A stretch of DNA of 14,028 nt from Methylotenera_A sp031373695 (GCA_031373695.1 JANMNC010000115.1:1-14028), one strand, 5' to 3'; positions 1-7,213 are shown, numbered from the stretch's first letter. Numbers and translations are program-made. Notes: generated by a model not told the origin, from the letters alone.

Positions 1-119
1 GCAATTTCTTGCATACGCTCATTGCCAGCTGGCAAATTGGTAATCCATTTACTCATTACTACACCATACAGTACCGCTAAAATAGCGGCGGCAATGGTGA
101 TCATTATTGCAACTGACAT
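1..119 (-). CDS. hppA: Membrane-bound proton-pumping pyrophosphatase, N-terminal fragment
   Basis: Translating leftward from an ATG at 117-119 gives a hydrophobic first helix (MSVAIMITIAAAILAVLYG) followed by a segment containing LPAGNERMQEI. That short motif before the first cytoplasmic loop is typical of H+-translocating inorganic pyrophosphatases (V-type PPase), which couple PPi hydrolysis to proton export across the inner membrane. A clear Shine-Dalgarno sequence, AGGGAG (plus positions 125-130), lies 5 bases ahead of the ATG and supports this start. Only about 39 codons are inside the window; the catalytic region lies beyond the left edge. The family call rests on this short N-terminus alone. 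The ion specificity (H+ versus Na+, K+-dependent or not) cannot be read from it. Confidence 0.82.
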   Translation of the reverse strand, partial: MSVAIMITIAAAILAVLYGVVMSKWITNLPAGNERMQEI

Positions 120-442
120 GACTTCTCCCTATCTATTATTAATAAATCTGAAACGACATTAAAGTGCGAAAAAACAATGCTAACAAGTTGTAAAAAATGT
201 AACTTTTTTGTAACAACCCGATGCATTATGGCACTAAATATGAGCATCGACAACCACTTAGATTTTAAATAGACATTTGAAAAAATAGGCGTTTTAAGCC
301 CAATAGCTTTAAATATAGAAAGCAATCGATTTGATTTTTTTAGGGCTAGATTTAATAACAGAACACCGTTTTAAGTGGTATATGAGGCACTTATTTTAAG
401 CCATATAAAAACGCACTATATTGAGCATTAAGCTACAAAAAA
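120..442. other. Non-coding spacer between dciA and hppA
   Basis: This stretch of about 320 AT-rich bases holds no convincing gene. A minus-strand reading frame crosses its left part and runs into the hppA start, but it has no ribosome binding site and no recognisable family. The hppA ribosome binding site and candidate promoter are at the left end. Next to them are two direct copies of TGTAAC (198-203 and 209-214), spaced 11 bases apart. I see no clear hairpin terminator for dciA. The best inverted repeat is a weak 5-bp AAGTG/CACTT pair at 373-392 with no T-run. Confidence 0.6.
158..186 (-). promoter_or_regulatory. Candidate sigma-70 promoter for hppA
   Basis: On the minus strand a TTGTTA box (plus 181-186) and a TTTAAT box (plus 158-163) are separated by 17 bases. 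They match the -35 and -10 consensus at 4 of 6 and 5 of 6 positions. The hppA ATG lies about 40 bases downstream with a good ribosome binding site. AT-rich sequence yields such matches by chance, so this is only a candidate. Confidence 0.35.
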
Positions 443-898
443 TTAAACTTTGTTTGCTAGTGACTTCAATTGAACAGATAAAGCAGAGTCACCTAGATTT
501 TCGGCTAAATTCTTTAGGCTATCAGCAGCATTTTTTGTAAGCTTGCGCGGCACTTTAACAGCGGGCTTTAAGGTAGATTTAACTTGCACTTTAACTACAA
601 TTGCAGTAACTTTACATTCCCTAAACGTAGCCTTAGTTTGCTGTAAATGTTGTAATTGGGTTAAAAGTTTAGTTTGAATTAACTTGATTTTACTGGCCAC
701 AATTGCGCTACTGGCGTAAATCGTTAATTGACCATTGATAATGCTGCCAACGAAGGTATGTTGGATGATTAACTGATCTGCCACGGTAGCCCAAAATTGC
801 TGTAAAAGCTGATGTGACTGAGCTTTTTTAGCCAGCTGATTAAGTTGGTTGTGCGGATTAAACTGTGAATCACTGAATAAGGAATTGATTTTTTTCAT
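443..898 (-). CDS. dciA: DciA-like (DUF721) DNA replication protein
   Basis: A 151-residue, basic, cytoplasmic protein of the DUF721 family. Characterised members (DciA) load or regulate the replicative helicase DnaB in bacteria without a phage-derived DnaC. The N-terminal half (about residues 15-90) carries the DUF721 pattern: a region around LLQQFWATVADQLIIQHTF, then a beta-rich stretch (GQLTIYASSAIVASKIKL) and a long helix. The C-terminal part (about 105-151) is Lys/Ala/Leu-rich and probably flexible. Location supports the call, because dciA is commonly found just before secA-linked genes in beta- and gammaproteobacteria. It is divergent from the M23 peptidase gene, with 53 bases between the two starts. 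No good Shine-Dalgarno precedes the ATG. The sequence is divergent, so the family is inferred from pattern and neighbourhood together. Confidence 0.72.
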   Translation of the reverse strand: MKKINSLFSDSQFNPHNQLNQLAKKAQSHQLLQQFWATVADQLIIQHTFVGSIINGQLTIYASSAIVASKIKLIQTKLLTQLQHLQQTKATFRECKVTAIVVKVQVKSTLKPAVKVPRKLTKNAADSLKNLAENLGDSALSVQLKSLANKV

Positions 899-951
899 GC
901 TTGTATTGGCAACAGTAGTTTAGAGCACCCAAAGAAATCATACAAAAAGTA

Positions 952-1854
952 ATGAATATTATCTTAGTTTCTAACAGAATGGCAAAAGCAAAAAGCTTGA
1001 CGGCGCTTCAAGTTGGCCTATTGCTGGCTGCTTTAGTGTTGGTGCCTGTTTTATTGACTTTATTATTTATTACACCGCAAAGTAATATTAAAGAGCAAGG
1101 TGTAAAAGCTTTGCTGCCGCCACAAATTAGAAATTCTATTATTTCATCTCAAGTGCATTTAGATGCATATGCCAAAGAGCTGGGCGAGCTACAAGCGCGC
1201 ATGATGCGGCTTGATGCACAAAACAAACGTTTGGCTAAATTAGCGGGTGAAAAAGATAATCAAGTCACCAATAAAAATAGTCTTAGGTCATTTAAGGGTT
1301 ATGAAACGGCAAATGTGGGCGGGCCATTAGTAAGAGCAAGGCCAATGACCGAGCCAGACTTACAAGCCGCTATACAAGAGCTAACCGAGGCTGTTGATGC
1401 GCGTGACGATTATTTAAGTACCCTTGAAGCCAAAATTTTACAAAAAAGCGTACTAAAAGATATGCTACCAAATAGCAGCCCAGTAGAGGCAGCATTTAAT
1501 TCATCAAGTTATGGCTGGCGCATAGACCCATTTAATGGCAATAAAGCGTTTCATGAGGGCTTGGATTTTACTGCTAATACGGGCACCCCCATTCGTGCGG
1601 CTGCGGATGGCATTGTGACGACTGCTGAACATAGCCCTGCTTATGGTAAAATTGTAAAAATTGAGCATGGTTCTGGTCTTGAAACACGTTATGCGCATGC
1701 TTCTAAATTGTTAGTAAAGCCGGGTGAGCGTGTGGTAAAAGGCCAAATAGTAGCTGAAGTTGGCAGTACAGGCCGTTCTACAGGCCCGCATTTGCATTAC
1801 GAAATTAGGTTAAATGGTAACTCGTTAGACCCGCGCAAATATTTACAAAAATAA
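952..1854 (+). CDS. Membrane-anchored M23/LytM peptidoglycan peptidase
   Basis: A 300-residue M23-family protein. It has one N-terminal membrane segment (about residues 17-41), a helical, probably coiled-coil periplasmic region (about 65-165) and a C-terminal LytM domain (about 180-300). The zinc and catalytic residues are all present: H201 and D205 in HEGLD, H249 in YAHAS, and H280 and H282 in GPHLHYE. It is therefore likely an active endopeptidase cutting peptide cross-links in peptidoglycan, not a degenerate EnvC/NlpD-type activator. The start is chosen because MNIILVS followed by a basic stretch is typical of this family's N-terminus; the ribosome binding site is weak. The gene occupies the place that secM holds before secA in enteric bacteria, but it shows no arrest-peptide motif that I recognise. 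The substrate bond is unknown. Confidence 0.88.
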   Translation: MNIILVSNRMAKAKSLTALQVGLLLAALVLVPVLLTLLFITPQSNIKEQGVKALLPPQIRNSIISSQVHLDAYAKELGELQARMMRLDAQNKRLAKLAGEKDNQVTNKNSLRSFKGYETANVGGPLVRARPMTEPDLQAAIQELTEAVDARDDYLSTLEAKILQKSVLKDMLPNSSPVEAAFNSSSYGWRIDPFNGNKAFHEGLDFTANTGTPIRAAADGIVTTAEHSPAYGKIVKIEHGSGLETRYAHASKLLVKPGERVVKGQIVAEVGSTGRSTGPHLHYEIRLNGNSLDPRKYLQK

Positions 1855-1993
1855 GTAACTGCGCCAGCAAAATTTAGTAGTAAAGTTTTATATAAGTTTT
1901 TAAATTAAGTTAAGTTTTTTATATTAAATTAACATTGAAATAAATAATAAAATCCCCAAATAAAGTAATCTTTTCATCTAATCTAATTATAGG

Positions 1994-2012
1994 TTTCCGC
2001 AATATGCGGAAA
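1994..2012 (+). promoter_or_regulatory. Perfect hairpin in the secA leader
   Basis: TTTCCGCA (1994-2001) and TGCGGAAA (2005-2012) form a perfect 8-bp stem with a three-base loop (ATA). It ends 14 bases before the secA ATG. No T-run follows, so it is unlikely to be a terminator. The bases between the hairpin and the ATG contain no clear Shine-Dalgarno. The hairpin sits where an initiating ribosome would bind, which makes a role in translation control or mRNA stability plausible but unproven. A protein-binding palindrome is the alternative. Confidence 0.5.
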
Positions 2013-2026
2013 ATCGGTGTCTTTTC

Positions 2027-4777
2027 ATGTTATCCACGTTGTTTAGAAAATTTTTCGGTAGTCGTAACGATAGGCTTGTAAAACAATATGGCCAAAAAGT
2101 AAAAGAAATTAATGCCCTAGAGCCCACTATACAAGCGCTTTCTGACGATGCTTTACGTGCAAAAACTGAAGAGTTTAAACAGCGTTTTATTGCAGGTGAA
2201 ACTTTAGAGCAAATATTGCCCGAAGCTTTTGCCGTGGTGCGTGAAGGCGGCGTGCGTGCGCTTGGCATGCGTCACTTTGATGTACAGCTAATAGGCGGCA
2301 TGGTGCTTAACTCAGGCAAAATTGCCGAGATGCGTACGGGTGAAGGTAAAACTTTAGTGGCTACACTGCCTGTGTATTTGAACGCAATTGCAGGCAAAGG
2401 CGTGCATTTAGTAACGGTTAACGATTATTTAGCTAAGCGCGATGCTGAGTGGATGGGCAAGCTATATAACTTTTTGGGCTTAACCGTAGGCATAAATTTA
2501 TCGCAAATGCCACATGATGCCAAACAAGAGGCTTACGCTGCTGACATTACATATGGTACCAATAACGAGTTTGGCTTTGATTACTTGCGCGACAACATGG
2601 TGTTTACCAAAAATGAGCGAGTGCAACGCAGTTTAAGTTATGCCTTGGTAGATGAAGTCGATTCGATTTTAATTGATGAGGCGCGTACGCCCTTGATTAT
2701 TTCTGGCCAGGCGGAAAACAGCATTGATTTGTACAGCCAAATTAATGAGGTGGCTAAGCAATTGACACAGCAAACTATTGAAGATGGCGAAGGCGACTTT
2801 TGGGTAGACGAAAAAGCGCAAACAGTAACGATGAGTGAGGCAGGGCATGAACATGCCGAGGCTATTTTAGCGGCTTCTGGGCTAATGACTGAAAACTCTA
2901 GTTTGTACGAGGCATCAAATATTACGCTAGTGCATCATTTATATGCATCACTGCGCGCGCAAAATTTATTTAAAAAAGATCAGCATTATGTAGTTGAAAA
3001 TAACGAAGTGGTAATTGTGGATGAGTTTTCTGGCCGCAAAATGCCTGGTCGTAGATGGTCTGATGGCTTGCATCAAGCGGTAGAAGCCAAGGAAGCGGTA
3101 GAGATTCAAAAAGAGAATCAGACGCTAGCTTCAATTACTTTCCAAAATTACTTCCGCATGTATCAAAAATTAAGCGGCATGACGGGCACAGCCGACACTG
3201 AAGCATACGAGTTTAACCAAATTTACGGCTTGGAAACGGTGGTTATTCCTACGCATCGCGATATGTTGCGTAAAGATGCGATGGATAAAGTGTATAGAAC
3301 ATCAGCCGAAAAATACAATGCGGTGATTGAGGATATTCGCGCTTGTCAGGCTATTGGCCAACCTGTTTTAGTAGGCACAACTTCGATTGAAAACTCAGAA
3401 ATCATTTCAAATTTACTAACTAAAGTGAATTTGAAACATGAGGTATTAAACGCTAAACAGCATGAGCGCGAAGCGCATATTGTGGCGGAGGCTGGCCAGC
3501 CAGGTGCTATTACTATCGCCACCAACATGGCAGGTCGCGGTACCGACATTGTTTTGGGTGGCAATCCAGAAGCTAGTATCCATGCGGTTCGTAGCGATGC
3601 TAACTTAAGCGAATCAGATAAAGATATTAAAGCGGCAGCATTAAAAAGCGAGTGGCAACAACGCCATGATGCGGTTTTGGCTGCTGGAGGTTTGCATATT
3701 ATTGGTACCGAGCGCCACGAATCGCGTCGTGTAGATAACCAATTGCGCGGCCGTTCTGGTCGTCAAGGTGACCCAGGTTCTAGCCGTTTTTATTTGGCCC
3801 TCGATGATCAATTATTGCGCATATTCTCGGGTGATAGAGTTGCTGCCATTATGGAGCGCCTAAAAATGCCAGAAGGCGAAGCGATTGAGCATGCAATGGT
3901 TTCGCGCGCGATTGAAAACGCACAGCGTAAGGTTGAAGGCCGTAACTTTGATATTCGTAAACAATTACTTGAGTTTGATGACGTATCGAATGACCAACGC
4001 AAAGTGATTTACGAGCAGCGTAATGAATTGCTAGAAGCCAACGATATTGGTGAAACTATTTCTGCAATGCGTAGCGATGTATTGTCTGCTATCTTTGCAA
4101 CGCATATTCCACCAGGTAGTGTAGAGGAGCAATGGGATATTGCTGGTTTAGAAAAAAACTTAGTGGCAGAAACGGGAATTAATTTGCCATTACAAAAAAT
4201 GCTTGAAGATAACCCAGACTTGCACGAGGAGACATTACGCGAGCGTATTTTTGAGGCAGCAGATCAATCATATGTTGATAAAGAAGCCCTAGCGAGTGCG
4301 GACACCATGCGCCAATTTGAGCGTGCCGTGATGTTACAAAGTATCGACAGTCATTGGCGTGAGCATTTAGCTGCACTTGACCATTTACGTCAAGGTATTC
4401 ATTTGCGCTCTTATGCGCAAAAAAATCCAAAGCAAGAATACAAACGCGAGGCTTTTCAGCTGTTTGAGGGCTTGCTGAATACGGTAAAAAGTGAAGTGAC
4501 TAAAATCACAATGCTGGTGCAAGTAAAAACACAGGATGATGTAGAAGCTGTTGAGAAACCAGCTGATGTGGCCAATGTGCAATATCAACATGCTGATTTT
4601 GATGAAAGTTTGGCCGGTGAAGCTTTGGCTAACGCTAACTTTAGCGAAGAAGAAATGGCACAAATGGCTGGTGGCGTACCGCTGGTGCGCGAGGGCGTTA
4701 AAGTAGGCCGTAATGACGCGTGCCCTTGCGGATCTGGCAAAAAATACAAGCAATGCCATGGTGCATTAACTAAATAG
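2027..4777 (+). CDS. secA: Preprotein translocase ATPase SecA
   Basis: A full-length 916-residue SecA, the cytoplasmic and peripheral ATPase that pushes unfolded preproteins through SecYEG. Key positions have the same numbers as I recall for E. coli SecA. Walker A is MRTGEGKT at 102-109 with K108. The DEVD box begins at D209 and is followed by SILIDEARTPLIISG. The second nucleotide-binding domain contains ATNMAGRGTDI and the QLRGRSGRQGDPG motif. The C-terminus ends with an intact zinc-binding SEC-C tail: C899, C901, C910 and H911 in CPCGSGKKYKQCHG. That tail binds SecB and phospholipids in known homologues. The start is the standard MLSTLFRKFFGSRNDR. The 172-base AT-rich gap upstream contains a perfect hairpin and no secM. 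The DUF1289 gene follows 76 bases downstream on the same strand. Confidence 0.99.
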   Translation: MLSTLFRKFFGSRNDRLVKQYGQKVKEINALEPTIQALSDDALRAKTEEFKQRFIAGETLEQILPEAFAVVREGGVRALGMRHFDVQLIGGMVLNSGKIAEMRTGEGKTLVATLPVYLNAIAGKGVHLVTVNDYLAKRDAEWMGKLYNFLGLTVGINLSQMPHDAKQEAYAADITYGTNNEFGFDYLRDNMVFTKNERVQRSLSYALVDEVDSILIDEARTPLIISGQAENSIDLYSQINEVAKQLTQQTIEDGEGDFWVDEKAQTVTMSEAGHEHAEAILAASGLMTENSSLYEASNITLVHHLYASLRAQNLFKKDQHYVVENNEVVIVDEFSGRKMPGRRWSDGLHQAVEAKEAVEIQKENQTLASITFQNYFRMYQKLSGMTGTADTEAYEFNQIYGLETVVIPTHRDMLRKDAMDKVYRTSAEKYNAVIEDIRACQAIGQPVLVGTTSIENSEIISNLLTKVNLKHEVLNAKQHEREAHIVAEAGQPGAITIATNMAGRGTDIVLGGNPEASIHAVRSDANLSESDKDIKAAALKSEWQQRHDAVLAAGGLHIIGTERHESRRVDNQLRGRSGRQGDPGSSRFYLALDDQLLRIFSGDRVAAIMERLKMPEGEAIEHAMVSRAIENAQRKVEGRNFDIRKQLLEFDDVSNDQRKVIYEQRNELLEANDIGETISAMRSDVLSAIFATHIPPGSVEEQWDIAGLEKNLVAETGINLPLQKMLEDNPDLHEETLRERIFEAADQSYVDKEALASADTMRQFERAVMLQSIDSHWREHLAALDHLRQGIHLRSYAQKNPKQEYKREAFQLFEGLLNTVKSEVTKITMLVQVKTQDDVEAVEKPADVANVQYQHADFDESLAGEALANANFSEEEMAQMAGGVPLVREGVKVGRNDACPCGSGKKYKQCHGALTK

Positions 4778-4853
4778 TTTTAAAATTAAGTGGTGCGCCA
4801 AACAGCTAACCGCTTTAAATAAAATGGCCCATTAATTATTTGGAACACAAAAG

Positions 4854-5036
4854 ATGACAGATGCAGAAATTCAATCACCTTGTATTGGTGTGTGCAGCAT
4901 GGATGATTTAACAGGCTTTTGCCAAGGCTGTTATCGTACTATTGACGAAATTAAAGGCTGGTGGGAAATGGATAAACACCAGCAAAAAGAAATTGTACAT
5001 AAAGCCACACAGCGTGAAGCTGAGCTATTTGATTAA
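4854..5036 (+). CDS. DUF1289 small cysteine-motif protein
   Basis: A 60-residue protein of the DUF1289 family, with four conserved cysteines C10, C14, C23 and C26 (pattern C-x3-C-x8-C-x2-C). It also has the family signature SPCIGVCSMD followed by GFCQGCYRTIDEI and a tryptophan pair (GWW). The spacing suggests a small metal-binding (zinc or Fe-S) fold, but no biochemical role is established that I know of. GGAA sits about 9 bases before the ATG as a modest ribosome binding site. It follows secA on the same strand and is closed by the strong terminator at 5065-5100, so it may be transcribed with secA or from its own promoter. Confidence 0.85.
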   Translation: MTDAEIQSPCIGVCSMDDLTGFCQGCYRTIDEIKGWWEMDKHQQKEIVHKATQREAELFD

Positions 5037-5064
5037 TTAAGTTGTTTGATTAACCCAATTGTTT

Positions 5065-5100
5065 AAACTAAAAAGCCAGCAAAAGCTGGCTTTTTAGTTT
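5065..5100. terminator. Bidirectional rho-independent terminator
   Basis: AAACTAAAAAGCCAGC (5065-5080) pairs perfectly over 16 bp with its inverse (5085-5100) around an AAAA loop. The GC-rich GCCAGC core is flanked by A- and T-runs on both strands, so it can end transcription in both directions. It lies between the convergent DUF1289 and bufC genes, 28 bases after the first stop and 16 bases from the second. Confidence 0.93.
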
Positions 5101-5116
5101 GGGTAGAATTTTTAGC

Positions 5117-5851
5117 TTAGTTTGTGTTAATGCTACCAACAATGGCTTCTTGGTTAGCCAAATCAGCCATAATAGCCAACCCATATTTTAATATAACATC
5201 ACAATCCACATCTTTAACCTCGCCTGCAAGCCCAATTAATACTTGCTTGCCAGCCATATTTTTTTTGTCGATTAAACATAATAGCTGAAAAGTCATTGGG
5301 TTTAATTCAATAAACTTAACTGCATAAGCAGCATTTCTATATACCAATAAATAGGTTTTCTCAACGCTATTGGGTTTAAAGCGTGTTGATATTTTATGCA
5401 CAGGGAAATCATATTGCAGCAACATGTGAGCTGGCGCTAACACGGGGGTTTCATCAGCTAAATTAGTTACTACACTAAGTTTTGGCGATTCGGTTACTTG
5501 GCTGCTTACAGCTAATTCTACCCATTCGTAATGTGCTAACTGTTGTAAATAAATGGGTAAATCATCTTTTGTATTGATAAACTGCAAAAACTGTTGTGGA
5601 ATTTCTCTAAAAATTGGGCTGTTAGCTGAATAATTTGCAACAAATTCACGTATTAATTTGCGCCAAGCGCGTGCGCCAATTGCTTTTTGGCAAACAGGAA
5701 AGCAAACCGAAACAGATTCAAATATATTGTTAAAAACCGCCTCGCGATAAACTGCCATTCGCTTTTCAACAACATTAGCAGGTTTTGGATGCAAGCTTGG
5801 GTTGCGAATATGCGCGGTGAATTCCAGCTGGTAACGCTGAAAATCTAACAT
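5117..5851 (-). CDS. bufC: BufC/HvfC-type DUF2063 partner of the RiPP-modifying enzyme
   Basis: A 244-residue protein of the DUF2063 (HvfC/BufC) family. The N-terminal helical domain (about residues 1-95) shows the family pattern: an early LDFQRYQLEFTAHIR, then RMAVYREAVFNNI, then a CFPVCQKAIGARAWRKLIREF segment and an IPQQFLQF stretch. The C-terminal part (about 140-240) is a separate alpha/beta region. In the described HvfABC and bufferin systems this protein forms a complex with the DUF692 enzyme and helps present the precursor peptide. The ATG overlaps the end of bufB by 7 bases, indicating translational coupling. It is the last gene of the operon, ending 16 bases before the terminator. 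The start at MLDFQRY fits the family. Function is inferred from family and context. Confidence 0.88.
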   Translation of the reverse strand: MLDFQRYQLEFTAHIRNPSLHPKPANVVEKRMAVYREAVFNNIFESVSVCFPVCQKAIGARAWRKLIREFVANYSANSPIFREIPQQFLQFINTKDDLPIYLQQLAHYEWVELAVSSQVTESPKLSVVTNLADETPVLAPAHMLLQYDFPVHKISTRFKPNSVEKTYLLVYRNAAYAVKFIELNPMTFQLLCLIDKKNMAGKQVLIGLAGEVKDVDCDVILKYGLAIMADLANQEAIVGSINTN

Positions 5852-6783
5852 GAAGCAGTGGCCTGCACGCCTTGCTGCATGAGGCCTGCAAGCTGATGGT
5901 TTGTAGTATTGTTAAGGCCTTGAATTTCTGCAATTTTATTCACTTCATGCATTAACACCGCTAGTGGTGGAATATTGCTGTCACGTTCTAACAGTGTAGG
6001 AAATGTGCCAAATAATTGATATGCGCTTTTAAGCAAATCCCACACAGGGTCAATTACATCCATGCCATGCGTATCGATGAGTAAATTAGGCGATTGTTGA
6101 TAATGGCCTGCAATATGGCTATAAACAATACGCTCTTTAGGTAGTTGCCGTAAAAAATCATGCGCTGCCTGCATAGGGTCAGCGTGTTTACCTTGGCAAA
6201 AATTCACGCAGTTCACATAAATATTATTAATATCTAAATGCAAATCACAGTCAGCTTCTGCCAATACAGCATTTAAAAAAGTGATTTCACTCATGGTGGA
6301 AATAGGTGCAGCCGCATAAAAAGAGGCATTTTCTACCGCAATGCGCTGGCCTAAAATATCTTGTGTTTGTCTAATGCGTGCTGCCACATAGTGTACGGCT
6401 TCTTCGGTAAATGGAATGGGTAATAAATCATACAAATAGCCAGTTTTGCCTGCTTGAACATCGCTGCAATAGCTTAAGTGTTCTGTATAAAGTGGAATTT
6501 TATTAACGCTTAAAAACTGCTTAACTTGTTTGAGAAAGCTCGTATTGAGTGGGTCTGGGCCACCTAATGACAAACAAAGCCCGTGACAAACAATTGGATA
6601 ACGCTCAACAAACCAAGCTAAATCAGCTTGCGCTTTGCCGCCTGCGCCTATCCAGTTTTCTGGGGCAATTTCGACAAAATTAATATTGGAGATGGAAGAA
6701 TCGAGATAGGCAGCTTGGATTTGAGGTATGAGCTCACGCTTTAACCCCAAACCCGCGCCCTTGATATCAGATGATATTGACAA
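5845..6783 (-). CDS. bufB: BufB/HvfB-type multinuclear iron oxygenase (DUF692, MNIO)
   Basis: A 312-residue DUF692 protein, a TIM-barrel multinuclear non-heme iron oxidase family that includes MbnB. Family motifs run in order: GAGLGLKREL (about 9-18), FVEIAPENW (36-44), HGLCLSLGG (67-75), EHLSYCSD (101-108), DLLPIPFTEEAV (119-130), VENASFY (150-156), LDINNIYVN (183-191), HIAGHYQ (223-229), DTHG (237-240) and PTLLERD (262-268). The expected metal ligands are present (H67, H102, E151, N152, D184, N187, H223, D237, H239, E266 as candidates), so the enzyme looks active. It should oxidise cysteines of BufA into copper-binding heterocycles such as oxazolone/thioamide or thiooxazole. The start is TTG at 6781-6783: an in-frame stop lies just two codons upstream and no in-frame ATG precedes the GAGLGL motif. 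No clear ribosome binding site is seen, so translation probably depends on coupling to bufA. Confidence 0.93.
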   Translation of the reverse strand: MSISSDIKGAGLGLKRELIPQIQAAYLDSSISNINFVEIAPENWIGAGGKAQADLAWFVERYPIVCHGLCLSLGGPDPLNTSFLKQVKQFLSVNKIPLYTEHLSYCSDVQAGKTGYLYDLLPIPFTEEAVHYVAARIRQTQDILGQRIAVENASFYAAAPISTMSEITFLNAVLAEADCDLHLDINNIYVNCVNFCQGKHADPMQAAHDFLRQLPKERIVYSHIAGHYQQSPNLLIDTHGMDVIDPVWDLLKSAYQLFGTFPTLLERDSNIPPLAVLMHEVNKIAEIQGLNNTTNHQLAGLMQQGVQATASC

Positions 6784-6809
6784 TGCTTATAACAACGGCT
6801 GAAGCTAGC

Positions 6810-7157
6810 TTAGTGACCGCATTTGCCTTCGCCACATTTACCATCTTTAGCTTTTGCATCAACTTTTTTCATGTCTTTGTCTTTCATTTCTGCGCCACAT
6901 TTACCTTCGCCACATTTGCCATCTTTGGCTTTAGCGTCAGTTTTGGTCATGTCTTTATCTTTCATTTCTGCGCCGCATTTACCTTCGCCACATTTACCAT
7001 CTTTAGTTTTTCCTTCGTGATGATCTGCAACTTGATAGCCATTTGAAAGTGATTTAATTGCAAATGGGTTCTCAGCTGCGTTAACAGTAACTGTACCAAT
7101 TGATAATACAAACGCGCTAGTTACGGCTAAAGCGATTACTTTTGATGATGATTTCAT
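6810..7157 (-). CDS. bufA: BufA/HvfA-type bufferin precursor, secreted Cys-repeat RiPP peptide
   Basis: A 115-residue precursor. Residues 1-28 form a Sec signal peptide (basic start, hydrophobic core, likely cleavage after VNA), so the product should be periplasmic. Next comes a linker, NPFAIKSLSNGYQVADHHEGK, which I remember as typical of the HvfA/BufA2 group. It is followed by two complete 26-residue repeats (53-78, 79-104) and a partial third (105-115), each beginning DGKCGEGKCG. The six cysteines are C56, C61, C82, C87, C108 and C113, all in G-K-C-G context; there are no others. In studied homologues the BufB/BufC pair modifies such cysteines post-translationally, and the product binds copper. 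It lies directly upstream of bufB (26-base gap). A good ribosome binding site, AAAGGA, lies 6-7 bases before the ATG, fitting a peptide made in larger amounts than its enzymes. Confidence 0.93.
   Translation of the reverse strand: MKSSSKVIALAVTSAFVLSIGTVTVNAAENPFAIKSLSNGYQVADHHEGKTKDGKCGEGKCGAEMKDKDMTKTDAKAKDGKCGEGKCGAEMKDKDMKKVDAKAKDGKCGEGKCGH
6813..7001 (-). repeat. 78-bp tandem repeat coding the Cys units of BufA
   Basis: Two full 78-bp copies (6924-7001 and 6846-6923) are followed by a 33-bp partial copy (6813-6845). The two full copies match at 68 of 78 bases by eye. Eight codons differ, and six of those changes are silent; the two replacements fall in the linker (TKT versus KKV). The repeat therefore arose by duplication, but the protein sequence has since been held by selection. 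Confidence 0.9.
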
Positions 7158-7188
7158 TTTTATTCCTTTTAAATTAACTATAAATTAA

Positions 7189-7210
7189 GGTTAGGCTAAC
7201 TAGGTTAACC
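7189..7210. promoter_or_regulatory. Imperfect palindrome between anti-sigma gene and bufA
   Basis: A 22-base sequence begins GGTTA and ends TAACC, and 8 of its 11 base pairs are symmetric. It contains a second GGTTA at 7203-7207. It fills much of the 56-base gap between the anti-sigma stop and bufA, upstream of the bufA ribosome binding site (7164-7169). It could be an operator, part of an internal bufA promoter, or an RNA hairpin setting the bufA message apart from the sigma/anti-sigma message. None of these can be decided from sequence. Confidence 0.35.
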
Positions 7211-7213
7211 AAC

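Noticed and set aside
104..325. A 73-residue minus-strand frame upstream of and overlapping the hppA start
   Set aside because: It has no ribosome binding site and no recognisable family, it overlaps the hppA start out of frame, and it covers the likely promoter.
373..392. Possible terminator downstream of dciA
   Set aside because: The stem is only 5 bp (AAGTG/CACTT) with a 10-base loop and no clear T-run on the minus strand.
1994..2012. Reading the secA leader hairpin as a terminator for the M23 gene
   Set aside because: The stem is not followed by a T-run and it lies at the secA ribosome-binding position; a leader element is more likely.
4179..4759. Minus-strand frames inside secA (4179-4430 and 4385-4759)
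   Set aside because: secA is complete and conserved across this region; these are shadow frames without motifs.
6813..7001. CRISPR-like array
   Set aside because: The regular repeats are in-frame coding repeats of BufA with no unique spacers.
6771..7046. Plus-strand repetitive frames opposite bufA (also 6823-7020), rich in Phe/Ala or Pro/Ser/His
   Set aside because: They are antisense images of the bufA repeat, so they inherit its periodicity. The minus-strand frame has a signal peptide, a ribosome binding site and family motifs.
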